DNA of 8,218 nucleotides from Clostridiales bacterium (GCA_021203425.1 JAJQBF010000021.1:1-8218), one strand, 5' to 3'; numbered from the stretch's first letter, positions 1 to 6,892 are shown. The notes: generated from the sequence alone by a model not told the origin. Made by a program: numbers and translations.

Positions 1-7
1 AAAGTAT

Positions 8-47
8 AAAACAGTCATAGACAATTAGTTTTATGACTGTTTTTTTT
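8..47 (+). terminator. Rho-independent terminator of an upstream gene outside the window
   Basis: A perfect 12-base inverted repeat (AAAACAGTCATA at 8-19, TATGACTGTTTT at 32-43) encloses a 12-base loop and runs into eight consecutive T (40-47). This is a classic intrinsic terminator reading rightward. The opposite strand also ends in TTTTATAC, so weak bidirectional activity is possible. The gene it ends lies left of base 1. Confidence 0.85.
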
Positions 48-58
48 ACAAATAATTA

Positions 59-87
59 TTGAAAAGTTATTATTTTAGTTGTATAAT
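59..87 (+). promoter_or_regulatory. Sigma-A promoter of the LuxR-type regulator
   Basis: TTGAAA (59-64) is followed by exactly 17 bases and then TATAAT (82-87), a near-consensus housekeeping promoter. Transcription would begin around 94, giving a leader of about 45 bases to the GTG at 140. The next ATG in the main reading frame (240) would leave nearly 150 untranslated bases. The position therefore favours the upstream GTG as the natural start. Confidence 0.75.
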
Positions 88-126
88 TATAGTATTATTC
101 AAAAAAAGTTATATGCAATGAAGTAC

Positions 127-142
127 AGGGGGAATTAGTGTG
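127..142 (+). promoter_or_regulatory. Strong ribosome site with GTG start (140) upstream of the annotated ATG
   Basis: AGGGGG at 127-132 is followed after 7 bases by GTG at 140-142 (another GTG sits at 138 but reaches a stop at 174-176). No comparable ribosome site precedes the ATG at 240, where the upstream bases are AAAACTAGAGCCGGCT. Translation is therefore likely to begin at 140, in a frame that must later shift to reach the body of the regulator. Confidence 0.6.
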
Positions 143-239
143 GAATATACATCTGACAAAGAGGCATCGGAAATAACGGAACAACAGAAAAACGAAACAG
201 CCGGAGATAAAAAAACCGCAAAAAAAACTAGAGCCGGCT
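140..239 (+). other. Probable N-terminal extension of the LuxR regulator, out of frame
   Basis: From GTG 140 an open frame runs 53 codons and stops at 299-301. Its first ~25 residues are polar and charged (start VEYTSDKEAS). At 209-215 there is an A7 run and at 220-227 an A8 run. Removing one A from either moves the reading frame into the one that includes ATG 240. If the shift is in the first run, the junction reads DKKPQKKLEPAMPLINTP. The extension would be a hydrophilic, probably disordered tail of about 33 residues. The alternative is that 140-301 is a short leader peptide. That it is coding rests on the promoter and ribosome-site position, not on homology. Confidence 0.5.
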
Positions 240-1223
240 ATGCCTCTTATAAATACACCCTATCGACCGGGGGAGGCTTTGACATCGGTCGAAAAAATTA
301 AAGACGAGGCAACGCGAAACATTGCCCTTGCGGAATATTATTATTTCAGCGGACAGTCGGCAAAGGCTTCGGATATTGCCGAAGAATATTTGACACACAG
401 TGATATTGCTTTAAGACTTTCAGCCTGTTGGCTTTATGCCTATGCAAATTTAGCTCTCGACCGAATTCCCAGAACAAGACAGGCGATGGCTCAGGTCAGG
501 GCTACGGTTAAAGCTGTCGGTCAGGATACACCGGCGCTTTATCAGGCTTTTGCCATATGTATAGCAACGGGAGCAAGCGTTCTTCTTCATTTGCCCCTCC
601 CCGAAAACACAAGTATTCTTAAGAAATATGTTCATCTTTTGCCGCCGGGGCTTAAACTTTTTGCCCTTTATGTAGAGGCTCACCACTCTTATCTCAATGA
701 AAAGTACGGCGTCAGCATAGGTATCGCAGAGACAGCTCTTGCCCTTGAAACAGAGCTTTATCCCATACCTTCCGTTTATCTTCACCTTGTTTCCGCTATG
801 GGCTATATTAACTTAAAACAGCCCGAACAGGCAAAGGAACATCTTTTGGAGGCTTGGAAAATTGCTCAGCCCGATGATATGATAGAACCCTTTGGGGAAC
901 ATCACGGCTTACTGGGCGGTATGCTTGAGGCAGTAATTAAAAAAGACTATCCCAATGACTTTAAACGTATGATTGAAATTACATACAGCTTTTCGGCAGG
1001 CTGGAGAAAAATACATAACCCCGATACAGGTCATTTTGTTGCCGATGATTTAACGACAACAGAGTTTACGGTTGCTATGCTTGCCGCAAGGGGCTGGTCG
1101 AATAAAGAAATAAGCGCCCACCTTGCCGTTTCCACAAATACGGTAAAAATGCATATTTTGGCAGTTCTGCAAAAGCTCGGCATATCTCAGTGTAAGGATC
1201 TTCCGCAGTTTATGTTCAAATAA
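240..1223 (+). CDS. TPR-like / LuxR-type helix-turn-helix transcriptional regulator
   Basis: This is a predicted cytoplasmic DNA-binding regulator of 327 residues as read from ATG 240. The C-terminal ~55 residues (about 270-322) form a LuxR/GerE HTH: TTTEFTVAMLAARGWSNKEI, then SAHLAVSTNTVKMHI, with the usual scaffold ending in LQKLGIS. Residues ~20-250 are helical with alternating Ala/Leu/Tyr spacing, including LAEYYYFSGQSAKASDIAEE and NLKQPEQAKEHLLEAWKIA, like TPR-type repeats. There is no response-regulator receiver domain, so activation by phosphorylation is not expected. A peptide or protein signal bound by the repeats is an inference. The gene has its own promoter at 59-87 and stands alone between terminators. 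The ATG has no good ribosome site, and the true start is probably the GTG at 140, separated by a frame change in an A run. Its targets are unknown and may include neighbours outside the window. Confidence 0.85.
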   Translation: MPLINTPYRPGEALTSVEKIKDEATRNIALAEYYYFSGQSAKASDIAEEYLTHSDIALRLSACWLYAYANLALDRIPRTRQAMAQVRATVKAVGQDTPALYQAFAICIATGASVLLHLPLPENTSILKKYVHLLPPGLKLFALYVEAHHSYLNEKYGVSIGIAETALALETELYPIPSVYLHLVSAMGYINLKQPEQAKEHLLEAWKIAQPDDMIEPFGEHHGLLGGMLEAVIKKDYPNDFKRMIEITYSFSAGWRKIHNPDTGHFVADDLTTTEFTVAMLAARGWSNKEISAHLAVSTNTVKMHILAVLQKLGISQCKDLPQFMFK

Positions 1224-1256
1224 CCGATAGCGGTTTATCGCAGAGATTTTTTTATT
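1218..1256 (+). terminator. Weak intrinsic terminator after the LuxR regulator
   Basis: Just after the stop codon, two competing short hairpins can form: CGATA/TATCG, or AACCG/CGGTT with loop ATAG. They are followed within 6-10 bases by TTTTTTTATTTT. The stems are only about 5 bp and the T run is not adjacent, so termination may be inefficient. Confidence 0.4.
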
Positions 1257-1285
1257 TTGTTAAAACTCAGTTCGATAATTATAAT
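1257..1285 (+). promoter_or_regulatory. Promoter-like element of unclear purpose
   Basis: TTGTTA (1257-1262), 17 bases, then TATAAT (1280-1285) matches a sigma-A promoter reading right, but no plus-strand gene follows. Transcription starting near 1292 would meet the hairpin at 1323-1362 after about 70 bases. It could drive a short RNA or be a chance match in AT-rich DNA. Confidence 0.25.
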
Positions 1286-1295
1286 AATAAACTTC

Positions 1296-1310
1296 AATGT
1301 ACATTGTACA
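1296..1310. repeat. Overlapping palindromes built from two TGTACA units
   Basis: AATGTACATT (1296-1305) is a perfect palindrome that overlaps the direct repeat TGTACA-T-TGTACA (1298-1310). Compact palindromes like this can be operator sites, but no regulated gene is evident here, and the LuxR stop codon and a terminator flank it. The function is unknown. Confidence 0.35.
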
Positions 1311-1322
1311 CCGTTATACTAT

Positions 1323-1362
1323 AAAAGCACCGGTTTTGATAAATTACAAAGCCGGTGCTTTT
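1323..1362 (-). terminator. Intrinsic terminator of the rhodanese-GH3-dockerin operon, probably bidirectional
   Basis: AAAAGCACCGG (1323-1333) pairs with CCGGTGCTTTT (1352-1362), extended inward by G-U and A-U pairs to a stem of about 14-15 bp around a loop of roughly 10-12 bases. On the minus strand it sits 33 bases past the dockerin stop codon and ends in TTTTATAG. On the plus strand it ends in TTTTGAGG, so it may also stop read-through from the LuxR gene. Confidence 0.8.
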
Positions 1363-1394
1363 GAGGTTCAAAAATTAATTTTAAAGGTTGTAAA

Positions 1395-2021
1395 TTATTC
1401 TGATTCTACTGAAAAGCCGTAAGCCGAGTTAAGAACCTTTGTTAAAATCTGTGCTGCGTCAGAGGCGGTTATTTCGCCGTCGCCGTCAACATCAACAAGC
1501 TCGAATTCAGCTTTGATTTCAAAGGAAGAATCAAGAGCGCCGCTTAAAACAACAGCTGAATCATTTGCCGTAAGAACTCCGTTAAGATCGGCATCTCCGT
1601 AAAGACCTGTTGTCTCTCCGCCACTTGTTCCGCCGCCTGTGGTGTCGGTTGTACTGTCAAAAGCATATTCATCGGGAGTTTGGGTTTCCGTTGCGCCTAA
1701 TCTTAAAAGGTATTTTTGACCTTCCGCAACATCAAGGGTTATGACAAAGCTTACTCCCTCAGAAGTGTCGGAATATTCTCCGCTCTTAAGCTGGTTAATA
1801 TAAACAGCATCATCTATTGTGCAGCTGCCTGCGTCGTCGGTTTTATAAACAAGCATAGTATACTGCATATTTTCCTCCGGCTCAGTTACAGTAACCTCTG
1901 CGGAAACCGTTCCGTCGGAATTTACGGTAACACCGGTTATGTCAACAGCCGCCCTGAAAACGGAGGTAGTCATTGCCGCTGTCATAAAAACAGCAGTTAT
2001 CATTTTTGCAAATCTTTTCAT
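1395..2021 (-). CDS. Small secreted dockerin-containing protein with one Ig-like domain
   Basis: The 208-residue protein has a basic start and hydrophobic segment (MKRFAKMITAVFMTAAMTTS), a likely signal peptide cleaved near residue 24. Residues ~27-118 are beta-rich and look like one Ig/Fn3-type sandwich (TVSAEVTVTEPEENMQYTML, KYLLRLGATE). A Thr/Gly-rich linker (~123-139) leads to a type I-like dockerin (~140-198). The dockerin has two calcium loops, D143-x-D145-x-N147 to D154 and D177-x-D179-x-D181 to D188, each followed by a short helix. Dockerins bind cohesins on scaffold proteins in cellulosomes. No catalytic domain is visible, so this is an adaptor or a binding module, not an enzyme. The ribosome site AAAGGAGG is ideal. 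It lies 24 bases after the GH3 reading frame (stop at 2046), so it is the last gene of the operon. Its role is inferred. Confidence 0.85.
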   Translation of the reverse strand: MKRFAKMITAVFMTAAMTTSVFRAAVDITGVTVNSDGTVSAEVTVTEPEENMQYTMLVYKTDDAGSCTIDDAVYINQLKSGEYSDTSEGVSFVITLDVAEGQKYLLRLGATETQTPDEYAFDSTTDTTGGGTSGGETTGLYGDADLNGVLTANDSAVVLSGALDSSFEIKAEFELVDVDGDGEITASDAAQILTKVLNSAYGFSVESE

Positions 2022-2045
2022 ATATTTTTCCTCCTTTGGCTGTTA

Positions 2046-2537
2046 TTACTCATAAGCTGCGATTATAGCGAAAACATACTTGTTGCTGCCGCCGCCGTAG
2101 GTATAGACGGGCTGTGAGAAGTCTGTTATTTCCGCCGTAACCTCGTTAAGACCGCTTGTGTTGTAGGTTGTAGACTGGGCAAGCTCAACTCCGCCCTGAT
2201 AAATACCCTGATATCTTTCTTCAGCCGGGCTGTTAAAAAGAACAGTTACGGTACACTTAGTATATCCGGCATTTGATATAGGTGTAAAGTATAAACATCT
2301 TCTTGTTGTTTTGCCTTGACCTGCCTGTAAGCCTCTTGTGAAGTTATAGGTTGTTCCGTTTACAGTGTAGGAATATGCGGCATTCTTCTGTGTAAAACCG
2401 CCGTAGCCGTTAAGACCGTTTACCGTGGGAAGGGCAACATCATCTGTTGAACCGAAATAAGCGTCATAGTCGCTGTCTGTAAAGTTATATACAACAATAG
2501 ATGTATCTTCAGCTATAGTAAATACGTGCTCTGTTTT
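2046..2537 (-). pseudogene. Out-of-frame C-terminal domain of the GH3 protein
   Basis: After the GH3 frame ends at 2513, another minus-strand frame stays open from 2537 to a double stop (TAA at 2046-2048, TAA again at 2043-2045): about 163 codons with no plausible start codon or ribosome site. One extra A in the A5 run (T5 at 2534-2538 on the plus strand) joins it to the GH3 frame, giving PLSEKTEHVFTIAEDTS in place of PLSEKQSTYLL-stop. The segment encodes a beta-rich module (VNGTTYNFTRGLQAGQGKTT, CTVTVLFNSPAEERYQGIYQ), ending KYVFAIIAAYE. Such modules at the ends of extracellular clostridial glycosidases are often carbohydrate-binding, but I do not recognise the family with certainty. Codon use matches the neighbouring genes, so this is coding DNA and not a spacer. 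Confidence 0.8.
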
Positions 2538-5500
2538 TCACTCAAGGGTTCCATTGTGTCAATGCTGTCCCAAATGTAAAGCTCCATATTGTCCTTGTTT
2601 GTGTAAGGTCCGTCTAAAATATAACTGCCGCTGTCGCCGATTTCCTTTTGGTCTATTCTGTCAAGGCCGCCGTTTTCGTCATAAACCACTGCAATAAGCA
2701 CTGCGCTCGGCTCCATATCGTCGCCGTGACAGGAGATTTCCATTTCGATTGTGCCGTAAACAGTGTCGTTTGTGCTGTCTATCGTGTAAATAGATGTTCC
2801 GGCTGCAGGCTTAACCCTTACGGAGGCCATATAGTCGATTGTTGTTGTGGTTGTTTCCTCTAATATATCGGAATCCTTTTCAGCCTTAACGGATTCGCAG
2901 GCGTCTTCATAGGCTGCCTCTATTAAAGCCCAGTTTTCTTCCGAGTAGTCACTGCTTGAATAGGATTCGTAAGCTGTTTTAAGTCTTGCAAGAGCGTCAT
3001 TTATCATTTCTTCCGTAACTGCCGCCTTTGTTTGGCACACAACGGGAATGTCAGTTGAAACAGTTACACCGTCAATGGTTACGCTTGCTGTAATAACAGC
3101 TGTTCCATCTTCGGTTCCGGCTGTTATAAGTCCGTTTTCGTCTACAACAGCAACTCTTTCGTCGCTTGATGTATAGGTTGTGTTTGAGGGATTTAACTCA
3201 ACAGCTGCCTCGTCTGACATATAAGCCGTTACATTTGCATCAACAGATGTAAGAGTTACGTCAAGTGTTCCGTCTTCATTTACTGCCCCTACAACTGTAA
3301 TTCCCGAAGGAACAGCGCTTACAACGCTCAATGTGCTGTCAAGAGTTCCTGTTACATTAAAGCTTTTTGTAAGCATATTTTCGTCATTTGCGTTCTTTCC
3401 TACCATAAGGGTATATCCGCCGGCAGGAACGTATTCTGTCTGTGTTTCTTCACTATGGAAGTGAAGGTCTGGAATGTCAACGGTAATCGAAACATTTGCC
3501 GATTCACCTGCGCCCAAGGGTACCCTCTTAAAACCTTTAAGCTGTTTAAGAGGAAGGCTCTTGCCGTCGCCGCCGGGAGAGGCAATATAGAGCTGAACTA
3601 CTTCTGTTCCCTCTTTATCCCCTGTGTTTTTAACCGTTACGGAGGCGGTTATGCTGCCGTTTGCGTCAACCGATGTGTCGGAAATATTAAGATTTGTATA
3701 TTCAAAGTCGGTATATGTAAGACCATAGCCGAAGGGATATACGGGGGTTCCGTTATAATACTGATATGTTCTTCCGGGGTAGTCTGTGCCCTGTGTTATT
3801 TTGTAGTTTTCGTTTCTTGACCAGGTAATGCCTTCGCTGTCTGTTGTCTTTTTGGTTGTATTAATAGGCATCTTAAGAAGGTCTGCCGGGTCATACCATG
3901 TTGTTGAAAGTCTGCCTGAGGGGTTAACCTGATCGGCTAAAATTTTAGCAAGGGCAAGACCCTGTTTTTGACCGTTGTAGCAGCTCCAAATTATAGCTTT
4001 GCAGTTGTCTTCAAATTCAGAAATATCCATTTGACCTACAGTCTGTAAAACAACAACTGTCTTGTCGGGGTAAGCTGTGGAAATTTCAGCTACATGAGCC
4101 TCGTGTGAAGGCATAGCTATAGAAGAACGGTCGTTTGACTCTTTAGCGTCAGAGGTTGTTGTTGTGCCGTAGGCAATAATTACATCAGCCTCATCAAGCT
4201 GTGTCTTATAAGCATCAACTGAAAACTCCGAACTTGCGGAAACGCTTAAATAAAGATCTGCTGTAGAGTTATAGCCGCAGTCTGTTCCCGTATAGTCTGC
4301 TGTTACCGTTGTGTATGTATCAAGTGAATCTGTTGTAGCTGTATCAAGCGAAGCAACCGAAAGTGTGCTGCTGCCGTAGCCTAAAAGAAGAGTTCCGCCG
4401 GGTGAATCGTAGCCTGTTGAAATTTCGGCTTTAACGGAAACGACCTTTGAAAAATCAACATCTTTTATAACAGCTGTGCCGCTTGATGTAATGTTTATAA
4501 GTGATGAGCCGCTTACTGTTAATCCGCTTGTGCCTGTTGCCTTTGAAAGGTCAATAGCTGTTTCTGTTCCGTCGCTGTTTACGAATGTAAGTGACTTAAG
4601 ATTAAGTATAACCGTGCTGTCATCTACATTACCCAGCCAGTGAACCTCTGCCTCGGGGTGAGTTTCTGCTAAAACCTCTTTAAGGTCTTCATAAGGCGAG
4701 GTTGTGTCTACAGGCTCGCCGGAGTAGTCGCCTAAATAGGTTGTGTCGGCTAAATCCCCTACTATAGCCACATTTTTAACAGTGTCTGCAAAGGGGAGCA
4801 TATTGTCTTCGTTTTTAAGAAGAACCCAGCTTTCCTCAGCCGCTGTTTCGGCAAGGGCAACGTGTTCGGCAGTTTCCAAAACAGAAGATGTTATACTCTG
4901 ATAGGAAACATTGCTGTCAAATTCGCCTGTTCTGAATCTCTGAAGGAAAAGTCTGTAAACCGCAAGGTCAACCGCAAGGTCAAGCTCCTCTTCACTTAAA
5001 TATCCTTCTTCCACAGCCTCGTAAAGGGTAGCCTGTGAAACAGAACCGCAGTCAAGGTCGTTTCCTACCTGAATAGCCAGTGCTGCTGTTGCCGACTGGG
5101 GAACATCGGCAAGAACCTCGGCATCGGGGAACAGCGTTCTCTTATATGTGGCTCTTCCGTTTAAGTTGTTTACTGAACCGCAGTCGCCTACAACATAGCC
5201 GTCAAAGCCCCATTTACTTCTTAAAAGCTCTGTTAAAAGATATTCATTGGCAGTTGAAGGAATGTAGTCGTAAAGTGTCTCGCCGTTTCTTGTAATAGAT
5301 GTTGCGTTATATGAACTCATTACCGAACCCGGTGCCGCATTTTTTACAATGTCTTCAAAGGCTCTGCCGTAATAGTCTCTTAAGGTCTGCTCGTCCATAA
5401 CAGAGGAGCCGCCCTGTCTTTCGCTTTCACAGTTGTTTGCTATAAAGTGTTTAAGTATTGAAATAGTTTTTAAATATGTCGGGTCGGAACCCTGCATACC

Positions 5501-6025
5501 TTTTACAAATTCTGTGCCTATTGCTGTAGTCAGGTAAGGGTCTTCACCGTAGGTTTCGTCGTTTCTGCCCCATCTGGGGTCTCTTGCCATATTAATTGTG
5601 GGGCTCCAATAGGAAAGGTCCGATGTGCCGTTTTTGGCTGCCATTCCTCTTGCCTCTGTTGATACAACGTCTGCAACCTTTGCAATAAGGTCAGGGTCCC
5701 ATGAGTTGGATATGGAAAGAGAAGAAGGGAAACTGGTAGCCTGTCCCTGTCTTGCTACTCCGTGGAGAGCCTCTCTCCAATAATAATATTTTTTTACACC
5801 CAAGCGTGAAATAGCCGACGCCGAGTGACCTAACTGGGCAACCTTCTCTTCAAGAGTCATTCTTGAAACAAGGTCTGCCGCTCTTTCTTCAAATGATAAG
5901 CTTTCGTCCTGATATGGCAACATACTGCTGTCTCCTATAACTGCTCCGTTTGTCAAAGTAATGCTTGCCGCTGTCATTACAACAGTAAGACCTGCGGATA
6001 TAAGTCTTTTAAACCTTAACTTCAT
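2513..6025 (-). CDS. Secreted multidomain glycoside hydrolase family 3 (beta-xylosidase/beta-glucosidase-like)
   Basis: This secreted enzyme of 1170 residues as read (about 1326 if the frameshift at 2534-2538 is repaired) is predicted to release sugars from the non-reducing ends of beta-linked oligosaccharides. A signal peptide (~1-28) is followed by the GH3 barrel (~40-365) with YYYWREALHGVA, RDPRWGRNDETYGEDPYL, K192-H193 in LKHF, and nucleophile D281 in GFDGYVVGDCGS. The GH3 C-terminal sandwich (~395-770) carries a likely acid/base E629 in ESNDR. It is interrupted by a beta-rich insert (~465-608) resembling a CBM6-type module. A Fn3-like domain follows (~780-890), then a Big2-like domain (~900-997), a helical FIVAR-like segment (~1003-1060) and another beta domain (~1066-1164) ending in WDSIDTMEPLS. 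The REALHGVA and DCGS motifs point to the xylosidase/arabinosidase branch, but substrate is not proven. The ATG follows AAGGAGGG-AGAAA, and the upstream rhodanese stop codon runs into this ribosome site, suggesting coupled translation. It has no dockerin of its own. Confidence 0.93.
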   Translation of the reverse strand: MKLRFKRLISAGLTVVMTAASITLTNGAVIGDSSMLPYQDESLSFEERAADLVSRMTLEEKVAQLGHSASAISRLGVKKYYYWREALHGVARQGQATSFPSSLSISNSWDPDLIAKVADVVSTEARGMAAKNGTSDLSYWSPTINMARDPRWGRNDETYGEDPYLTTAIGTEFVKGMQGSDPTYLKTISILKHFIANNCESERQGGSSVMDEQTLRDYYGRAFEDIVKNAAPGSVMSSYNATSITRNGETLYDYIPSTANEYLLTELLRSKWGFDGYVVGDCGSVNNLNGRATYKRTLFPDAEVLADVPQSATAALAIQVGNDLDCGSVSQATLYEAVEEGYLSEEELDLAVDLAVYRLFLQRFRTGEFDSNVSYQSITSSVLETAEHVALAETAAEESWVLLKNEDNMLPFADTVKNVAIVGDLADTTYLGDYSGEPVDTTSPYEDLKEVLAETHPEAEVHWLGNVDDSTVILNLKSLTFVNSDGTETAIDLSKATGTSGLTVSGSSLINITSSGTAVIKDVDFSKVVSVKAEISTGYDSPGGTLLLGYGSSTLSVASLDTATTDSLDTYTTVTADYTGTDCGYNSTADLYLSVSASSEFSVDAYKTQLDEADVIIAYGTTTTSDAKESNDRSSIAMPSHEAHVAEISTAYPDKTVVVLQTVGQMDISEFEDNCKAIIWSCYNGQKQGLALAKILADQVNPSGRLSTTWYDPADLLKMPINTTKKTTDSEGITWSRNENYKITQGTDYPGRTYQYYNGTPVYPFGYGLTYTDFEYTNLNISDTSVDANGSITASVTVKNTGDKEGTEVVQLYIASPGGDGKSLPLKQLKGFKRVPLGAGESANVSITVDIPDLHFHSEETQTEYVPAGGYTLMVGKNANDENMLTKSFNVTGTLDSTLSVVSAVPSGITVVGAVNEDGTLDVTLTSVDANVTAYMSDEAAVELNPSNTTYTSSDERVAVVDENGLITAGTEDGTAVITASVTIDGVTVSTDIPVVCQTKAAVTEEMINDALARLKTAYESYSSSDYSEENWALIEAAYEDACESVKAEKDSDILEETTTTTIDYMASVRVKPAAGTSIYTIDSTNDTVYGTIEMEISCHGDDMEPSAVLIAVVYDENGGLDRIDQKEIGDSGSYILDGPYTNKDNMELYIWDSIDTMEPLSEKQSTYLL

Positions 6026-6036
6026 TTTCTCCCTCC

Positions 6037-6432
6037 TTAGTATACTGAGCGGAGTTCTTCAAATCCTCCTGCGTTATAAACATTTACAAAGCCGTATTCC
6101 AAAGCGGTTTCAACCGCCTTTTCGGCTCTCATACCGCTATAGCAGTAGAAAATCAAAACACTGTCTTTGGAATAAGCTTCTCTTATATACTCTATTTCGT
6201 CAATAGGTATATTAACCGCTCCGGAAATATGCTCTTTTTCGTAGTCGGTCTTATCCCTAACGTCTATAAGATAAGCCCCGTTTACGGTTAAATTAATAAC
6301 CTCCGAAGGGTCTATCTTATTCTGCCTTAAGACGTTTGCGGAAATAAGCTCTTTTTCTCCTCCCTTTCCGTAAATTTCGGCATTACTTCCCGAAAAGCTT
6401 ATTTTGTTTATATCAAAATCACAGACTTTTTT
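6037..6432 (-). pseudogene. Rhodanese domain, out-of-frame C-terminal half of the membrane protein
   Basis: This stretch has no start codon of its own, but on the minus strand it encodes a clean 131-codon frame ending in TAA at 6037-6039. It contains a rhodanese fold: AYLIDVRDKTDYEKEHISGA, VNIPIDEIE, then the active-site loop CYSGMR in VLIFYCYSGMRAEKA, ending GFVNVYNAGGFEELRSVY. The loop cysteine is the usual persulfide-carrying residue of sulfurtransferases (C230 of the joined protein). The frame joins the upstream fragment if the A8 run (T8 at 6427-6434 on the plus strand) has nine bases: CYKLKKKVCDFDINKI. The stop codon overlaps the GH3 ribosome site, 11 bases before the GH3 ATG. Single-domain rhodaneses handle sulfane sulfur, and why one sits in a glycosidase operon is not clear. 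Confidence 0.85.
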
Positions 6433-6830
6433 TTAAGTTTATAACACTTTTGACAGTCTGTAATTATAATAACAAGCCCTCCGTCACAAGCGGCATAAAG
6501 CTGATCTCCATAGCTTTCTATGTCGTTTATCGTAAAAACAGTATTATGGCTTACCGGTATGTCACTTTCGGCAAAGCTGTCAAGACGTATATCAACCCAG
6601 ACACTGCCCATAAAGGTATAGCTTATATCGTGCTTATCCTTTGACACAGCGGCAATATAATCGCCCCAAAGAGTTACATCTGAATATTCTCCCGACTGAA
6701 CTATTTTGTTGTAAAGTGCTGTTCTGTCTTTTGTCATGTCTTCTCCTCCGAAAACCATTATACAGCTTAAGATAATAAACACAAAAGATAAAGTTATGAA
6801 ATTTTTAAACAAAATCTTTATTTTCGTCAA
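6408..6830 (-). CDS. Membrane-anchored N-terminal half of the rhodanese protein, propeller-like
   Basis: Translation most likely begins at TTG 6830, ten bases after AAAGGAG (6841-6847). A farther TTG at 6872 lies over the promoter and lacks a ribosome site. The first ~28 residues form one hydrophobic span (ILFKNFITLSFVFIILSCIM). ILSC fits a loose lipobox, but the residues after the cysteine are hydrophobic, so a membrane anchor is likelier. Residues ~36-145 show repeated beta-strand patterns (DVTLWGDYIAAVSKD, DIESYGDQLYAACDGGLVII), like one or two blades of a beta-propeller. A second good start exists at ATG 6737 (GGAGGAG, 5-base gap), which would omit the anchor. The frame ends early at 6408. 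With one more A at 6427-6434 it continues into the rhodanese domain, giving 264 residues. First gene of the operon. Confidence 0.7.
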   Translation of the reverse strand: MTKIKILFKNFITLSFVFIILSCIMVFGGEDMTKDRTALYNKIVQSGEYSDVTLWGDYIAAVSKDKHDISYTFMGSVWVDIRLDSFAESDIPVSHNTVFTINDIESYGDQLYAACDGGLVIIITDCQKCYKLKKKSVILI

Positions 6831-6859
6831 TTTTTTTGCTCTCCTTTCACTTTTTATAC

Positions 6860-6888
6860 TTGTATTATACAACTTTAAAGGTTATAAT
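6860..6888 (+). promoter_or_regulatory. Probable promoter of the AraC regulator
   Basis: TTGTAT (6860-6865), 17 bases, TATAAT (6883-6888) reads rightward toward ATG 6949, leaving a leader of about 55 bases. It occupies the same DNA as the leftward operon promoter, so the two would compete for RNA polymerase. Confidence 0.5.
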
Positions 6889-6892
6889 TATG
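6864..6892 (-). promoter_or_regulatory. Probable operon promoter (minus strand), weak -35
   Basis: On the minus strand a perfect TATAAT (6869-6864) lies about 17 bases upstream of the ribosome site for TTG 6830. The hexamer 17 bases farther upstream is CATAAT, a poor -35 match. A good -10 with a poor -35 suits a promoter that needs an activator, such as the divergent AraC protein. This is inference from sequence alone. Confidence 0.5.

Noticed and set aside
450..785. Minus-strand 111-residue open frame within the LuxR gene
   Set aside because: Antisense shadow of a well-supported gene; basic, cysteine-rich composition with no recognisable domain or ribosome site.
1716..2117. Plus-strand 133-residue open frame
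   Set aside because: Lies opposite the dockerin gene and the GH3 tail, both of which have domains and proper ribosome sites; the translation has no family features.
3455..3820. Plus-strand 121-residue open frame inside the GH3 gene
   Set aside because: Antisense of the conserved Fn3-like and GH3 C-terminal regions.
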